In this document: positions 9,739 through 22,033 of the stretch, piece after piece
Position numbering within the stretch: position 1 is the first letter of the stretch
Layout: each line of letters starts with the position of its first letter
DNA from: Pseudomonas fluorescens
GTDB lineage: Bacteria; Pseudomonadota; Gammaproteobacteria; Pseudomonadales; Pseudomonadaceae
DNA length: 64,000 nucleotides
Assembly: GCF_000802965.1 (NCBI RefSeq)
Contig: NZ_JSAK01000008.1
Location: forward strand, 433,502-497,501
Direction: 5' to 3'
The notes under the pieces: generated by a model
What the model saw: the letters and a program-made list of their open reading frames with translations, nothing else
Databases searched by the model: none
What the model was told of the DNA's origin: nothing
Translations under genes and position numbers: made by a program

Positions 9739-10659
9739 TCAGCTCAAGTGCTCGACATCGGGCAATTCCATGGCCCTGACTTCGTTTTGCAGGAAGTCGC
9801 TGAGCCGGCGCATCCGCTCACCGCCGGGGCGGGTTTTCGGCCAGACCAGGTAATATTTCTCACCGCTGGCAACGGCGGTCGGCCACGGCAGACTCAGACG
9901 TCCCTGGGCCACATCCTCCGCCACCATCAGCAAATCGCCCATGGACACGCCGTAACCTCGGGCGGCCGCGATCATGCCCAGCTCCAGCGTGTCGAACACC
10001 TGCCCGCCCTTGAGCGACACCTGCTCGGCGAGCCCCATGCGCTCCAGCCAATTGCGCCAGTCGCGGCGGTCCGGTGTCGGGTGCAGCAGTTCGGTGTTGA
10101 CCAGACGCGCCACATCCCATGGCTGATCGTTCAGGAGATTGGGCGCGCCCACCGGGATCAATTCCTCGGGGAACAGGTAACTCGCCTCCCAATCCGGAGG
10201 GAAATGTCCGTTGCTCAATAACACTGCGCAATCGAACGGCTCATCGTTGAAGTCCACCGAATCGATATCCATCCAGGCGCTGGTCAATTGCACCTCGTTG
10301 CCCGGCTGCAAATGGCGGAAGCGACTGAGGCGCGCAAGCAGCCAGCGCATGGTCAGGGTCGACGGGGCTTTCATGCGCAGGATGTCGTCTTCGGCGCGCA
10401 AGGTATTGCAGGCTCGCTCCAGGGCAGTGAAGCCCTCGCGAATGCCCGGCAACAGCATTCGGGCTGACTCGGTCAGCTGCAAATTGCGACCACTGCGGTG
10501 AAACAAGCGGCAGGCAAAATGCTCTTCGAGCGTACGAATATGCCGACTGACCGCACTTTGGGTGATCGACAGCTCTTCAGCGGCACGGGTGAACGAACTG
10601 TGCCGCGCCGCTGCTTCGAATGCGCGCAGGGCATACAAGGGAGGAAGACGACGTGACAT
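9739..10659 (-). CDS. LysR-type transcriptional regulator (GcvA-like)
   Basis: 306-aa LysR-family regulator. The N-terminal winged helix-turn-helix includes RAFEAAARHSSFTRAAEELSITQSAVSRHIRTLEEHFACRLFHR and is followed by a linker helix. The C-terminal periplasmic-binding-like effector domain starts near residue 90. The P-P-L-x-A-L-R-A-F-E start places it in the GcvA/AmpR-like branch. ATG at 10659 is preferred to a 48-residue extension that has no family similarity. It is divergent from the MATE exporter about 150 bp away and could control it, which is inference from position only. Confidence 0.9.
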   Translation of the reverse strand: MSRRLPPLYALRAFEAAARHSSFTRAAEELSITQSAVSRHIRTLEEHFACRLFHRSGRNLQLTESARMLLPGIREGFTALERACNTLRAEDDILRMKAPSTLTMRWLLARLSRFRHLQPGNEVQLTSAWMDIDSVDFNDEPFDCAVLLSNGHFPPDWEASYLFPEELIPVGAPNLLNDQPWDVARLVNTELLHPTPDRRDWRNWLERMGLAEQVSLKGGQVFDTLELGMIAAARGYGVSMGDLLMVAEDVAQGRLSLPWPTAVASGEKYYLVWPKTRPGGERMRRLSDFLQNEVRAMELPDVEHLS

Positions 10660-10811
10660 TGGGAAAGCTCCTACAACCGAATTCGGCCACCCTAGCAGAA
10701 ACTTGCCAGCATGAGTTTGACTCATGCCATCCATCCTTTTTATCCCTTTGTGCAAACCCCGCAGAGCGCCGAGAATCGACGCTTTCCTGTTCTCTCTGAC
10801 CATCGAGCGTG

Positions 10812-12215
10812 ATGACCATGCAGCATCCAGCGCGTATTGAACTCTGGGCCATCCTGCGGCTGGCGGGGCCGTTGATTGCCTCGCAGTTGGCGCACATGCT
10901 GATGGTCCTCACCGACACTTTGATGATGGCGCGCTTGAGTCCCGAGGCACTGGCCGGCGGCGGTCTCGGCGCTGCGACCTATTCCTTCGTATCGATTTTC
11001 TGCATCGGCGTGATTGCGGCGGTCGGCACATTGGTGGCGATCCGTCAGGGCGCGGGCGACATTGTCGGCGCGACCCGGTTGACCCAGGCCGGATTGTGGC
11101 TGGCGTGGTTGATGGCGTTGGTCGCCGGTTTGCTGTTGTGGAATCTGAAACCGGTGTTGCTGTTGTTCGGCCAGACCGAAAGCAACGTGCAGTCGGCCGG
11201 ACAGTTTCTGATTTTCCTGCCGTTCGCCTTGCCCGGCTACCTCAGCTTCATGGCCTTGCGCGGCTTCACCAGCGCCATTGGCCGCGCGACGCCGGTGATG
11301 GTCATCAGCCTGGGCGGTACGGTGGCCAACTTCCTGCTCAACTATGCATTGATCACCGGCATGTTCGGCCTGCCGAAACTGGGCTTGATGGGCATCGGCC
11401 TGGTCACGGCGATCGTGGCCAATCTCATGGCACTGGCGCTGGCGTGGCACATTCGCCGGCATCAAGCTTATGACGCTTATCCGCTGCGTCAGGGACTATC
11501 GCGGCTGAACCGGCAATACCTGAAAGAGCTGTGGCGCCTGGGCCTGCCGATTGGCGGCACCTATGCGGTGGAAGTCGGGCTGTTTGCCTTCGCGGCGCTG
11601 TGCATGGGCACCATGGGCAGCACGCAATTGGCGGCACATCAGATCGCCCTGCAAATTGTTTCCGTGGCGTTCATGGTCCCGGCGGGGATTTCCTACGCGA
11701 TCACCATGCGCATCGGCCAGCACTACGGCGCCGGGCAACTGCTGGACGCGCGACTGGCCGGACGGGTCGGCATCGCCTTCGGTGCGGCGGCGATGCTGTG
11801 CTTTGCCATGGTGTTCTGGCTGCTGCCGAATCAGTTGATCGGCCTGTTTCTCGACCACAACGACCCGGCGTTCCGTGACGTCATCAACCTGGCGGTAAGC
11901 CTGCTGGCAGTGGCGGCGTGGTTTGAACTGTTCGACGGCACGCAAACCATCGCCATGGGCTGCATCCGCGGGCTCAAGGATGCCAAGACCACGTTCCTCG
12001 TTGGACTGGGTTGTTACTGGCTGATTGGCGCACCGGCCGCGTGGTGGATGGCGTTCCATTTGAATTGGGGGCCGACGGGCGTGTGGTGGGGGTTGGCGTT
12101 GGGCCTGGCGTGTGCGGCGGTGAGTCTGACGTTGGCGTTTGAGTGGAAGATGAAGCGGATGATTCGGCGCGAGCCGGCGGCAGAGAATGGTTTCCAGATG
12201 GCCCAGCCTGACTGA
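10812..12215 (+). CDS. MATE family multidrug efflux transporter (NorM-like)
   Basis: About 467 aa with 12 hydrophobic segments. The first segment reads RLAGPLIASQLAHMLMVLTDTLMMARLSP, the MATE N-terminal signature, with the repeated motif in the second half (GLPIGGTYAVEVGLFAFAALCMG). NorM-type transporters export cationic drugs by sodium or proton antiport. The exact start is uncertain: GTG 10809, ATG 10812 or ATG 10818 are in frame within a few codons, and 10812 has the best spaced GAG. It is followed by a REP pair and precedes a converging c-di-GMP gene, as in P. aeruginosa. Confidence 0.92.
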   Translation: MTMQHPARIELWAILRLAGPLIASQLAHMLMVLTDTLMMARLSPEALAGGGLGAATYSFVSIFCIGVIAAVGTLVAIRQGAGDIVGATRLTQAGLWLAWLMALVAGLLLWNLKPVLLLFGQTESNVQSAGQFLIFLPFALPGYLSFMALRGFTSAIGRATPVMVISLGGTVANFLLNYALITGMFGLPKLGLMGIGLVTAIVANLMALALAWHIRRHQAYDAYPLRQGLSRLNRQYLKELWRLGLPIGGTYAVEVGLFAFAALCMGTMGSTQLAAHQIALQIVSVAFMVPAGISYAITMRIGQHYGAGQLLDARLAGRVGIAFGAAAMLCFAMVFWLLPNQLIGLFLDHNDPAFRDVINLAVSLLAVAAWFELFDGTQTIAMGCIRGLKDAKTTFLVGLGCYWLIGAPAAWWMAFHLNWGPTGVWWGLALGLACAAVSLTLAFEWKMKRMIRREPAAENGFQMAQPD

Positions 12216-12227
12216 AATCCGCCTTGC

Positions 12228-12328
12228 TTTTGTGGCGAGGGAGCTTGCTCCCGCTCGGCTGCGGAGCAGTCGCAAAGCTTTTGGGGTCGCTGCGCGACCC
12301 AGCGGGAGCAAGCTCCCTCGCCACAAAA
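12228..12328. repeat. REP pair, family D
   Basis: TTTTGTGGCGAGGGAGCTTGCTCCCGC and its reverse complement, about 45 bp apart, between convergent genes. The same family occurs at 36102 and 38710. Confidence 0.9.
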
Positions 12329-12351
12329 CCGCGTTCTTACAGGTTTTACGG

Positions 12352-14025
12352 TTAAACCACGATTTCCAACGGCGCCTGCTGACTGCTGCCGAACGTCAAG
12401 TACTCCACCAACTCCGCCAACGGCAACGGCTTGCTGATCAGGTAACCCTGCACCTGATCGCAATCAAACCCACGCAACAAGTCCAGCTGCTCCGGCGTTT
12501 CTACCCCTTCAGCAACCACTTCCAGATTAAGGTTGTGCGCCAGGTTGATCATGGCGTGGACCAGTTTGCGGTTCTCTTCCCGTTGTTCCATGCCGCCGAC
12601 AAAGCTCTTGTCGATCTTCAGCAAGGTGATCGGCAGGCTGTTGAGGTGCACGAACGATGAAAACCCGGTGCCGAAGTCATCGAGGGAGAAGCGCACGCCG
12701 AGGCGCCCCAGAGCGTCCATGGTCTGCTTGACCAGATCACTGCGGCGCATGACCGCGGTTTCAGTCAATTCGAATTCCAGCCACTGCGCCTCGACACCGC
12801 GCTCTGCAATCAGTCGGCTCAGGGTCGAGAGCAACTGGCTGTCCTGAAACTGGCGGAACGACAGGTTGATCGCCATGTGCAACGGTGGCAGACCGCGTTC
12901 GCGTAACGCCTGCATGTCGCGCAACGCTCGGGAAATCACCCAGTAGCCGAGTGGCACGATCAAACCGCTTTGCTCGGCCAGCGGCACGAATTCGCTTGGC
13001 GGCAGCAAGCCGCGCTCACTGTGACGCCAGCGCACCAAAGCTTCGAGACCGACGATTTGCCCGTCCTCAAGGTTCAGGCGTGGCTGGTAATGCAGCTCCA
13101 GCTCATCGCGGCGTAACGCCCGGCGCAACTCGGTTTCGAGGTCGGCGATGCTGCGGGCATTGCGGTTGATGCGTTCGTTGAAGATGTGAAAGGTGCAACC
13201 CTGGGTGCTCTTGGCTTGTTGCATGGCGATGTGTGCGTGCCACATCAACGGATCGGCACCGGCCTGGGCACGGGCGTGGGCAATGCCGAGGCTGGAGCCG
13301 ATCAACAGGCTTTCACCGTCGACCCAATAGGGTTCGGCCAGCGCTTCGGTAATGCGTTCGGCCATCCATTCGGCGCGCTGTGGAGCGCGGCGGGTGTCGA
13401 TCAGCAAGGCGAATTCATCGCTGCCCAGTCGTGCCAGTTGATCGCCGGCCTCAAGCTGGCTTTTGAGCCGCGCAACCACTTGCAGGATCAAACGATCACC
13501 GGCCTGGTGGCCGAGAGCATCGTTGGCGTGACGGAAGTTGTCGAGATCGAGGTGGCCCAGTGCCAGGCCGCGCCCCTCGTTTTCCGCCAGTCGCGCTGTC
13601 AGCAAGGTCTGAAAACCCTGGCGGTTGGCGATGCCGGTCAGCGGGTCTTGTTCGGCCAGGCGTTGCAGAGTGGTTTCCAGCACGCCACGTTCACGCACAT
13701 GCCGCAGGCACCGGCGCAGCATGCCCGGGTCGAGATGGTCGCGGACCAGCCAGTCGCTCACACCGTCAGGCGCAAACTGTGGTTCATGTTCGAGCAACAA
13801 CACCGTTGGCAGACTGCAACGGCCGGGTGCCGGCTGAAGTGCCGGGATCGTCAACAACACCGCACTGCGGTTGTCTTCAAACAGGCTGCTGACCGACTCC
13901 CAACTCGGCGCGCTGATGAGCACGGCCGAGCTCCCCATCGGAGCCAGACACTCGCGCAACAACGCTGCCCACGCTGGCTCTTCGGCCAGTAGCAGCAAAC
14001 GCAAGGGTTCGACAGGCGTAGACAA
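12352..14025 (-). CDS. proE: GGDEF/EAL cyclic-di-GMP phosphodiesterase, ProE-like
   Basis: 557-aa protein. Residues 1-110 resemble a degenerate receiver domain. A GGDEF domain follows whose signature is GSDEF at about 201-205. An EAL domain covers about 300-545 with EAL at 328-330, NLSFRQFQ, ELTETA, DDFGTGFSS, KIDKSF, EGVET and QGYLISKPLP all present. Intact EAL residues and an altered GGDEF motif predict c-di-GMP hydrolysis. The neighbours (MATE, rep) match ProE of P. aeruginosa, a phosphodiesterase affecting exopolysaccharide; the symbol rests on that synteny. The start is TTG at 14025 with AGGGAG 5 bp upstream. Confidence 0.87.
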   Translation of the reverse strand: MSTPVEPLRLLLLAEEPAWAALLRECLAPMGSSAVLISAPSWESVSSLFEDNRSAVLLTIPALQPAPGRCSLPTVLLLEHEPQFAPDGVSDWLVRDHLDPGMLRRCLRHVRERGVLETTLQRLAEQDPLTGIANRQGFQTLLTARLAENEGRGLALGHLDLDNFRHANDALGHQAGDRLILQVVARLKSQLEAGDQLARLGSDEFALLIDTRRAPQRAEWMAERITEALAEPYWVDGESLLIGSSLGIAHARAQAGADPLMWHAHIAMQQAKSTQGCTFHIFNERINRNARSIADLETELRRALRRDELELHYQPRLNLEDGQIVGLEALVRWRHSERGLLPPSEFVPLAEQSGLIVPLGYWVISRALRDMQALRERGLPPLHMAINLSFRQFQDSQLLSTLSRLIAERGVEAQWLEFELTETAVMRRSDLVKQTMDALGRLGVRFSLDDFGTGFSSFVHLNSLPITLLKIDKSFVGGMEQREENRKLVHAMINLAHNLNLEVVAEGVETPEQLDLLRGFDCDQVQGYLISKPLPLAELVEYLTFGSSQQAPLEIVV

Positions 14026-14288
14026 GCTAGCTCCCTAGACTCTGCAAAGATGTAGGCGACCGGCATTATGCCGTGCCGATAACTAATGACAATGACATCA
14101 GTTATCAAACGAGACCTTTGTATCCGGAATTACGAACATTAGCCGCAATTTCCTTGCGCATCCTGCGTGAAAGTATCAAAACCGGCAAATATAGATAGCG
14201 TTGTGCGTCACAAGTCGGACAGAGCAGCACAATTCGCTGAGCCTGTTAAAATGCCGGCCCATTTCGTGACTGACTCCTGAATTTACGT

Positions 14289-16298
<2,010 letters not shown>

Positions 16299-16353
16299 AA
16301 TTGAGCACTTTTTAATCAAAGCATTTTCAAACAAACAACTTTTGACAAGCTAG

Positions 16354-16956
<603 letters not shown>

Positions 16957-16967
16957 CGCTGTGATCC

Positions 16968-17059
16968 CTGTAGGAGCTGGCTTGCCAGCGATGACGGTGT
17001 AACTGCCAACATACATGTTGAATGTTATGGCCTCATCGCTGGCAAGCCAGCTCCTACAG
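16968..17059. repeat. REP pair, family A variant
   Basis: CTGTAGGAGCTGGCTTGCCAGCGAT and its reverse complement separated by about 40 bp, between convergent xpt and the acetyl-CoA hydrolase gene. Confidence 0.9.
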
Positions 17060-17076
17060 GGGATCATCGTTCCTGG

Positions 17077-18999
17077 TTATTGCGCAGTGGCCTTGAGGCC
17101 GGTGAGCAGCAAACGCTGATACAGATCTTCTTTCAGCCCTTGAGGGCTCGTCAGCCGCACGCGCTCCAGATGCTCAGGAAAGGCCGAAGGTTCCGGCGCA
17201 TCCAGCGCAGCCTTCCCCAGTTCCAGCACTTCACTCAGCTTGAACTTGCTCTTGAGCCAGTTCAGCGCCCGTAACACATCCCGCTCCACTTCAGTGAAAT
17301 CACAGCCTAACGGATACTCTGCAAACAACTGCGCATGCCGTGCCTGAATCGCCTGCAAACGCTCAGGATGGTTATCGGTGAAACGCGGATCGAGGCGGAA
17401 TTCCTTCGGTAACTTGCCAACCTTCTGTGCTTGCTCAATCAGCCCCGCCTGGAAGCGCGAATCACTGATATTCAGCAACGCCTCGATCACCGCCGCATCG
17501 GTCTTGCCGCGCAAATCGGCGATGCCGTATTCGGTGACCACGATGTCCCGCAGGTGTCGCGGGATCGTGCAGTGCCCGTACTCCCAGACGATGTTGGAAC
17601 TGACCTCTCCGCCCGATTCCCGCCAACTGCGCAGCAGCAACACTGACCGCGCACCTTGCAGCGCATGACCCTGGGCAACGAAGTTGTATTGCCCGCCCAC
17701 ACCGCTAAGCACGCGCCCGTCTTCCAGCTGATCGGCCACGCCAGCGCCGAGCAACGTCATGGTGAACGCGGTATTGATGAACCGCGCATCAATCCGCTGC
17801 AAGCGTTTCAGCTCTTCCTGCCCGTAAAGCTCGTTGATGTAGCTGATGCGAGTCATGTTGAATTCGAGCCGCTTGCTTTGCGGCAACTCGCGCAAGCGTT
17901 CGTAGAAGCTGCGCGGCCCGAGGAAAAAGCCGCCATGCACCGAAATGCCGTCGGTTTGCGCGGCTTCGTCGAGGATGCCGGCATTGGCCTGCTGTTGAGT
18001 CGGTACATCCGGGTAGACCTTGCGCCGCACGATCCCGGCATCGGCCAGTACCAGCAAGCCGTTGACGAACATTTCGCTGCAACCGTACAGGCCTTTGGCG
18101 AACGGTTCGATGCCGCCTTCGCGCTCGATCAGTTGCGCCCATTGGCTGAGATCCACGTCAGCCAGCAAGGCCTTGTAAGCGTCACTGTCGGCCTGACGCG
18201 CCAACAACGCAGCAGTCAACGCATCGCCCATGGCACCGATGCCGATCTGCAAGGTGCCGCCATCGCGCACCAGCGTACTGGCGTGCAAACCGATGAAGTG
18301 ATCCTGGAAACCCACCGGCATGTTAGGCGTGGAAAACAGCGTGGCGCTGTCCTTCTCGTCGATCAGCAGGTCGAAGGTGTCGATCCCGACTTCGGCATCA
18401 CCAGGCATGTAGGGCAAATCGTCATGCACCTGGCCGAGCATCAGGATCGTCTCCCCGGCAGCCCGACGCTTGGCGATCATCGGCAACAGGTCGAGGGTGA
18501 TGTCCGGGTTGCAGCTCAGGCTCAAGCGGTCTGGATGCTCGGGATGACTGGCCACCAATTGCGCCACCAGGTTCAACCCGGCGGCATTGATGTCCCGAGC
18601 GGCGTGGCTGTAGTTGCTGCTGACGTAGTCCTGCTGAGCCGATGCGCTGTCAAGCAGGCTGCCCGGCAGCATGAAAAACTGCTGGATGTGAATGTTGGCT
18701 GGCAGGTTGTCACGCTGCAGGCCGGCGAGGAAATCCAGCTCCGGATAATCACCAAAAACCCGTTCTACAAAGGGCTCGAGAAAGCGCTTTTGCAGCCCGT
18801 CACCCAACGCAGGACGGCCGAGGCAAAGGGCGGTGTAGATCGTCAGCTGACGGTCGGGCAATTGCGCGATGCGTTGATACAACGCGTTGACGAAGTGGTT
18901 GGGTTTGCCCAAGCCCAGGGGCAGGCCCATGTGAATATGCGCCGGCAATCGCGCCAACACATCATCAACCGCTTGCTCGATAGAACACAACTGCACCAT
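17077..18999 (-). CDS. Acetyl-CoA hydrolase/transferase family protein
   Basis: 640-aa CoA-transferase family I protein. The C-terminal half has the catalytic-type segment GGQYNFVAQGHALQGARSVLLLRS and the glycine-rich IVVTEYGIADLRGKTDAAV that end acetyl-CoA hydrolase/CoA transferases. It has extra sequence compared with the usual 500-540-residue enzymes. It probably moves CoA between acetate and another acyl group or hydrolyses acyl-CoA; the substrate cannot be read from sequence. ATG at 18999 follows GGGAGG; the 49-codon upstream extension runs into a REP element and is rejected. Single gene. Confidence 0.85.
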   Translation of the reverse strand: MVQLCSIEQAVDDVLARLPAHIHMGLPLGLGKPNHFVNALYQRIAQLPDRQLTIYTALCLGRPALGDGLQKRFLEPFVERVFGDYPELDFLAGLQRDNLPANIHIQQFFMLPGSLLDSASAQQDYVSSNYSHAARDINAAGLNLVAQLVASHPEHPDRLSLSCNPDITLDLLPMIAKRRAAGETILMLGQVHDDLPYMPGDAEVGIDTFDLLIDEKDSATLFSTPNMPVGFQDHFIGLHASTLVRDGGTLQIGIGAMGDALTAALLARQADSDAYKALLADVDLSQWAQLIEREGGIEPFAKGLYGCSEMFVNGLLVLADAGIVRRKVYPDVPTQQQANAGILDEAAQTDGISVHGGFFLGPRSFYERLRELPQSKRLEFNMTRISYINELYGQEELKRLQRIDARFINTAFTMTLLGAGVADQLEDGRVLSGVGGQYNFVAQGHALQGARSVLLLRSWRESGGEVSSNIVWEYGHCTIPRHLRDIVVTEYGIADLRGKTDAAVIEALLNISDSRFQAGLIEQAQKVGKLPKEFRLDPRFTDNHPERLQAIQARHAQLFAEYPLGCDFTEVERDVLRALNWLKSKFKLSEVLELGKAALDAPEPSAFPEHLERVRLTSPQGLKEDLYQRLLLTGLKATAQ

Positions 19000-19088
19000 C
19001 CGAACCTCCCTTCCATTCCATGACGTGGGGTTGGACCGAGCTTGCCGGGTCTTTGCTGCATTGAACAGCCTCTGAAGATCACCCTGAC

Positions 19089-19175
19089 CTGTAGGCGCTG
19101 CCGAAGGCTGCGATCTTTTGATCTTGTTTTTATCAATCAAGATCAAAAGATCGCAGCCTGCGGCAGCTCCTACAG
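19089..19175. repeat. REP pair, family C (CTGTAGG ends outside)
   Basis: CTGTAGGCGCTGCCGAAGGCTGCGATCTTTTGATCTTG-type arm and its near reverse complement, giving a very long hairpin with a short loop. GATCTTTTGATC sequences meet in the middle. Confidence 0.9.
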
Positions 19176-19191
19176 GGAACCACCAGGCACA

Positions 19192-19218
19192 AAAAAGCCG
19201 CTCGAAAGCGGCTTTTTC
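19192..19218. terminator. Rho-independent terminator of cycB
   Basis: AGCCGCT-CGAA-AGCGGCT stem-loop with A and T runs on either side, just beyond the cycB stop on the minus strand. Confidence 0.85.
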
Positions 19219-19236
19219 GCGAAAGAGACGGGCGTG

Positions 19237-19662
19237 TTACAGGCCGGACATCTCTTTGATGGCGCCCTTCAGCTCGTCATCGGAGCAGTCAGCGCAGGTG
19301 CCTTTAGGCGGCATCGCGTTGATACCGGTAATGGCTTTGGCCAGGATGCCGTCGAGACCGCCCTGGTGATCGGCACGTTCTTTCCAGGCGGCCTTGTCGC
19401 CGATTTTCGGCGCGCCGAGCAGGCCCGTACCATGGCAAGCGTTGCAATGTTTTGCAATAACGTCTTTAGGTGCTTTGGCACCGCCACCGCCGCCAGTAGC
19501 AGCGGCGACTTCCATGCCCTTGCACTCTTGACCCGTCACACAGACCTGGCCAACTGGCTCCAGGCGCTTGGCAATTTCGTCGTTCGTCGCAGCTTGAGCG
19601 CTGACAGCCCACAGGGCCAATACGGTTGCTGGTACGGCCAGCATTTTCATAATTAGGTTCAC
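19237..19662 (-). CDS. cycB: Cytochrome c5
   Basis: 141-aa periplasmic class I c-type cytochrome. The signal peptide (MKMLAVPATVLALWAVSAQA) is followed by a mature domain with the heme motif CNACH, an axial methionine probably in NAMPPKGTCADCSDDEL, and a cysteine pair typical of cytochrome c5 (CADC). It acts as an electron carrier to terminal oxidases or denitrification enzymes. The GTG start at 19662 is chosen because GAGG lies 8 bp before it; ATG at 19650 would leave a poorly spaced ribosome site. Confidence 0.92.
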   Translation of the reverse strand: MNLIMKMLAVPATVLALWAVSAQAATNDEIAKRLEPVGQVCVTGQECKGMEVAAATGGGGGAKAPKDVIAKHCNACHGTGLLGAPKIGDKAAWKERADHQGGLDGILAKAITGINAMPPKGTCADCSDDELKGAIKEMSGL

Positions 19663-19832
19663 GCGTTCACCCTCAATGGTGGCTAGTCACGCCTACGGCC
19701 ACGGTTCGCAGGCGGGCGCAAGTATAGCGGTTAGCCCGCGACACTGAAACAACCCCAAAGTCGAAGGGGTCTTGTTGCGCAACGGTAAAACAGCTCGGGT
19801 TCCTCGGCCATGCTGGCAGGGCGCCTCTTTTG

Positions 19833-20381
19833 TTAAAAGTTTGCCGGTGTTGCTGCGCTGATTAGTCGCGCCGGCGCATCGAACGGATTACGGAAACGAT
19901 GCGGCTTGGTACTTTCAAAGTAGTAGCTATCGCCGGCTTCGAGCACAAATGTTTCAAGCCCGACCACCAGTTCCAGCCGCCCTTCCACCAAAATGCCGGT
20001 TTCCTCGCCCTCATGGGTGAGCATCTCGTCACCGGTGTCGGCGCCTGGCGGATAGATTTCATTGAGGAATGCGATAGCCCGGCTCGGGTGTGCCCGGCCG
20101 ACCAGTTTCATGGTCACTGCGCCATCGGAAATATCGATCAGTTCGTTAGCCTTGTAGACGATCTGAGTCGGTTTTTCCTGCAGGATTTCTTCGGAAAAGA
20201 ACTCGACCATGGACATGGGAATCCCGCCCAACACCTTCCTCAGCGAACTGATCGAGGGGCTGACGCTATTTTTCTCGATCATCGAAATCGTGCTGTTGGT
20301 GACGCCCGCCCGTTTGGCGAGTTCACGCTGGGAAAGACCTTTGAGCTTGCGGATCGATTGCAGTCGTTCACCGACGTCCAA
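19833..20381 (-). CDS. pauR: XRE-family regulator with cupin domain, PauR-like
   Basis: 182-aa regulator: N-terminal helix-turn-helix (GLSQRELAKRAGVTNSTISMIEKNSVSPSISSL) at residues 14-50 and a C-terminal cupin sensor domain (GDEMLTHEGEETGILVEGRLEL, then GDSYYFESTKPHRFRN). In P. aeruginosa the gene between cycB and dadX is pauR, repressor of polyamine catabolism operons; position and architecture match, and nearby pauB-like and pauC-like genes agree. The ligand (putrescine or cadaverine in P. aeruginosa) is inferred. It is separated from dadX by 128 bp. Confidence 0.85.
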   Translation of the reverse strand: MDVGERLQSIRKLKGLSQRELAKRAGVTNSTISMIEKNSVSPSISSLRKVLGGIPMSMVEFFSEEILQEKPTQIVYKANELIDISDGAVTMKLVGRAHPSRAIAFLNEIYPPGADTGDEMLTHEGEETGILVEGRLELVVGLETFVLEAGDSYYFESTKPHRFRNPFDAPARLISAATPANF

Positions 20382-20509
20382 TGCAGGAGCCTCCAGGGAT
20401 TCAGGTTGTTGGAATATTGAGCGTTATCATGGCGACAGCGTTCAGTATTTACAACACTTTGACCTGAATCCCGCTTGGCGAGGCGACTTCGGGCGCGGGT
20501 GGTTTGGCG

Positions 20510-21583
20510 TCAGCTCCCGGAATAGAGCATTGGCACCCGGCGCAGGTTGCAGAAGATCTGGTAAGGAATTGTGCCGGCGGCGATGGCCACGTCGCTGGCG
20601 AGGATGTTTTTACCCCACAACTCGACGGTCGAACCGAGGCCGGCTTGCGGCACATCGGTCAGGTCGATGCAAAGCATGTCCATCGACACTCGGCCGATCA
20701 ACTGGCTGCGCTGTCCGGCGACCATTACTGGCGTGCCGGTCGGTGCCAGACGCGGGTAACCATCGGCGTACCCCATGGCCACCACGCCAACACGCATCGG
20801 CTTCGGGGTGATGAATTTCGCGCCGTAGCCGATCGGCTCGCCGGCCGGCAGCTCGCGCACACTGATCACTTTTGATTCTAGGGTCATCACCGGTTGCAGG
20901 CGCGAGGCCACGGCGTTGGCCTCTTCGAAAGGCGTGGCGCCATAGAGCATGATGCCCGGACGTACCCAATCGCTCGGCACCTGTGGCCAACCGAGCACCG
21001 CCGGCGAGTTGCGCAAGCTGACCTCGGCGGACAAACCTTGACGCGCCGCTTCGAACACCGCGACCTGTTCGGCACTGGCTTGACTGTGCAGTTCATCGGC
21101 GCGGGCGAAGTGGCTCATCAGCACGATTTTCGCCACGTTGCCGCTGGCCAGCAGCCGTTGATAACCCGCCTGATAATCCTTCGGATGCAGACCGACCCGG
21201 TGCATGCCCGAGTCGAGCTTGAGCCAGACCACAATCGGTTTGCTCAATGCAGCTTTCTCGATCGCTTCGAGTTGCCACAGCGAATGCACCACGCACCAGA
21301 AATCATGCTCGACGATCAGCGACAGCTCATCGGCTTCGAAAAAGCCTTCCAGCAGCAATACCGGCGCACGAATGCCCGCCGCTCGCAGCTCCAGGGCCTC
21401 TTCAATGCAAGCGACGGCAAACCCGTCCGCCTCGGCTTCCAGCGCCTGGGCGCAACGCACCGCACCATGGCCATAGGCATCAGCCTTGATCACCGCGAGG
21501 GCTTTGGCCCCCGTGACTTCACGGGCAATCCGGTAGTTGTGACGCAGGGCTTGAAGGTCGATCAGGGCACGGGCAGGACGCAT
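20510..21583 (-). CDS. dadX: Catabolic alanine racemase DadX
   Basis: 357-aa PLP enzyme that interconverts L- and D-alanine, supplying D-alanine to DadA. The PLP lysine lies in [15 protein letters not shown] at residue 34, the opposite-face catalytic tyrosine is in the C-terminal GYGAKF region, and [12 protein letters not shown] is the other alanine racemase signature. The start [18 protein letters not shown] is canonical. It is last in the dadA-ridA-dadX operon, 96 bp after ridA. Confidence 0.95.
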   Translation of the reverse strand: MRPARALIDLQALRHNYRIAREVTGAKALAVIKADAYGHGAVRCAQALEAEADGFAVACIEEALELRAAGIRAPVLLLEGFFEADELSLIVEHDFWCVVHSLWQLEAIEKAALSKPIVVWLKLDSGMHRVGLHPKDYQAGYQRLLASGNVAKIVLMSHFARADELHSQASAEQVAVFEAARQGLSAEVSLRNSPAVLGWPQVPSDWVRPGIMLYGATPFEEANAVASRLQPVMTLESKVISVRELPAGEPIGYGAKFITPKPMRVGVVAMGYADGYPRLAPTGTPVMVAGQRSQLIGRVSMDMLCIDLTDVPQAGLGSTVELWGKNILASDVAIAAGTIPYQIFCNLRRVPMLYSGS

Positions 21584-21679
21584 GGCGGCAGACTTCTGGT
21601 CGTCGATGGGAAGAAAAACCGGCGCTGGTTGTCGGCGTGAACCGCCAGCAGCACCGGAAGAGGGATCTTGCAGAATTGC

Positions 21680-22033
21680 TTATGGAAGAGCGGCTACAAC
21701 CGACAGCTCGACCAGGATTTGCGGTTCGCACAACTTCGCTTCAACGGTGGCACGGGCCGGTGCGACGCCTTTTGGCAACCACTGGTCCCACACAGCGTTC
21801 ATACCTTCGAAGTGCGCATCGATGTCTTTCAGGTAAATCGTCACCGACAGCAGACGGCTTTTGTCGGTCCCGGCCAGGTCGAGCAAGCGCTCGATGTTGG
21901 CGAGGGTTTCACGGGTCTGCTGTTCAATCCCGGCGTTCATGTCGTCGCCAACCTGTCCGGCCAGATACACCGTGCCGTTATGGATGACGATCTGACTCAT
22001 GCGCTCATTGGTGAGCTGGCGCTGGACTGACAT
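21680..22033 (-). CDS. RidA family reactive-imine deaminase (dad operon)
   Basis: 117-aa Rid/YjgF protein. Family features are [44 protein letters not shown] and the catalytic arginine in [19 protein letters not shown]. RidA proteins hydrolyse enamines and imines released by PLP enzymes and flavin oxidases, which fits a place between D-amino acid dehydrogenase and alanine racemase. ATG at 22033 lies 29 bp inside the end of dadA in another frame, so translation is probably coupled. A paralogue lies at 50126. Confidence 0.92.
   Translation of the reverse strand: MSVQRQLTNERMSQIVIHNGTVYLAGQVGDDMNAGIEQQTRETLANIERLLDLAGTDKSRLLSVTIYLKDIDAHFEGMNAVWDQWLPKGVAPARATVEAKLCEPQILVELSVVAALP

Noticed and set aside
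17656..19023. 455-codon plus-strand frame opposite the acetyl-CoA hydrolase gene
   Set aside because: No motif; the opposite strand encodes a clear enzyme.
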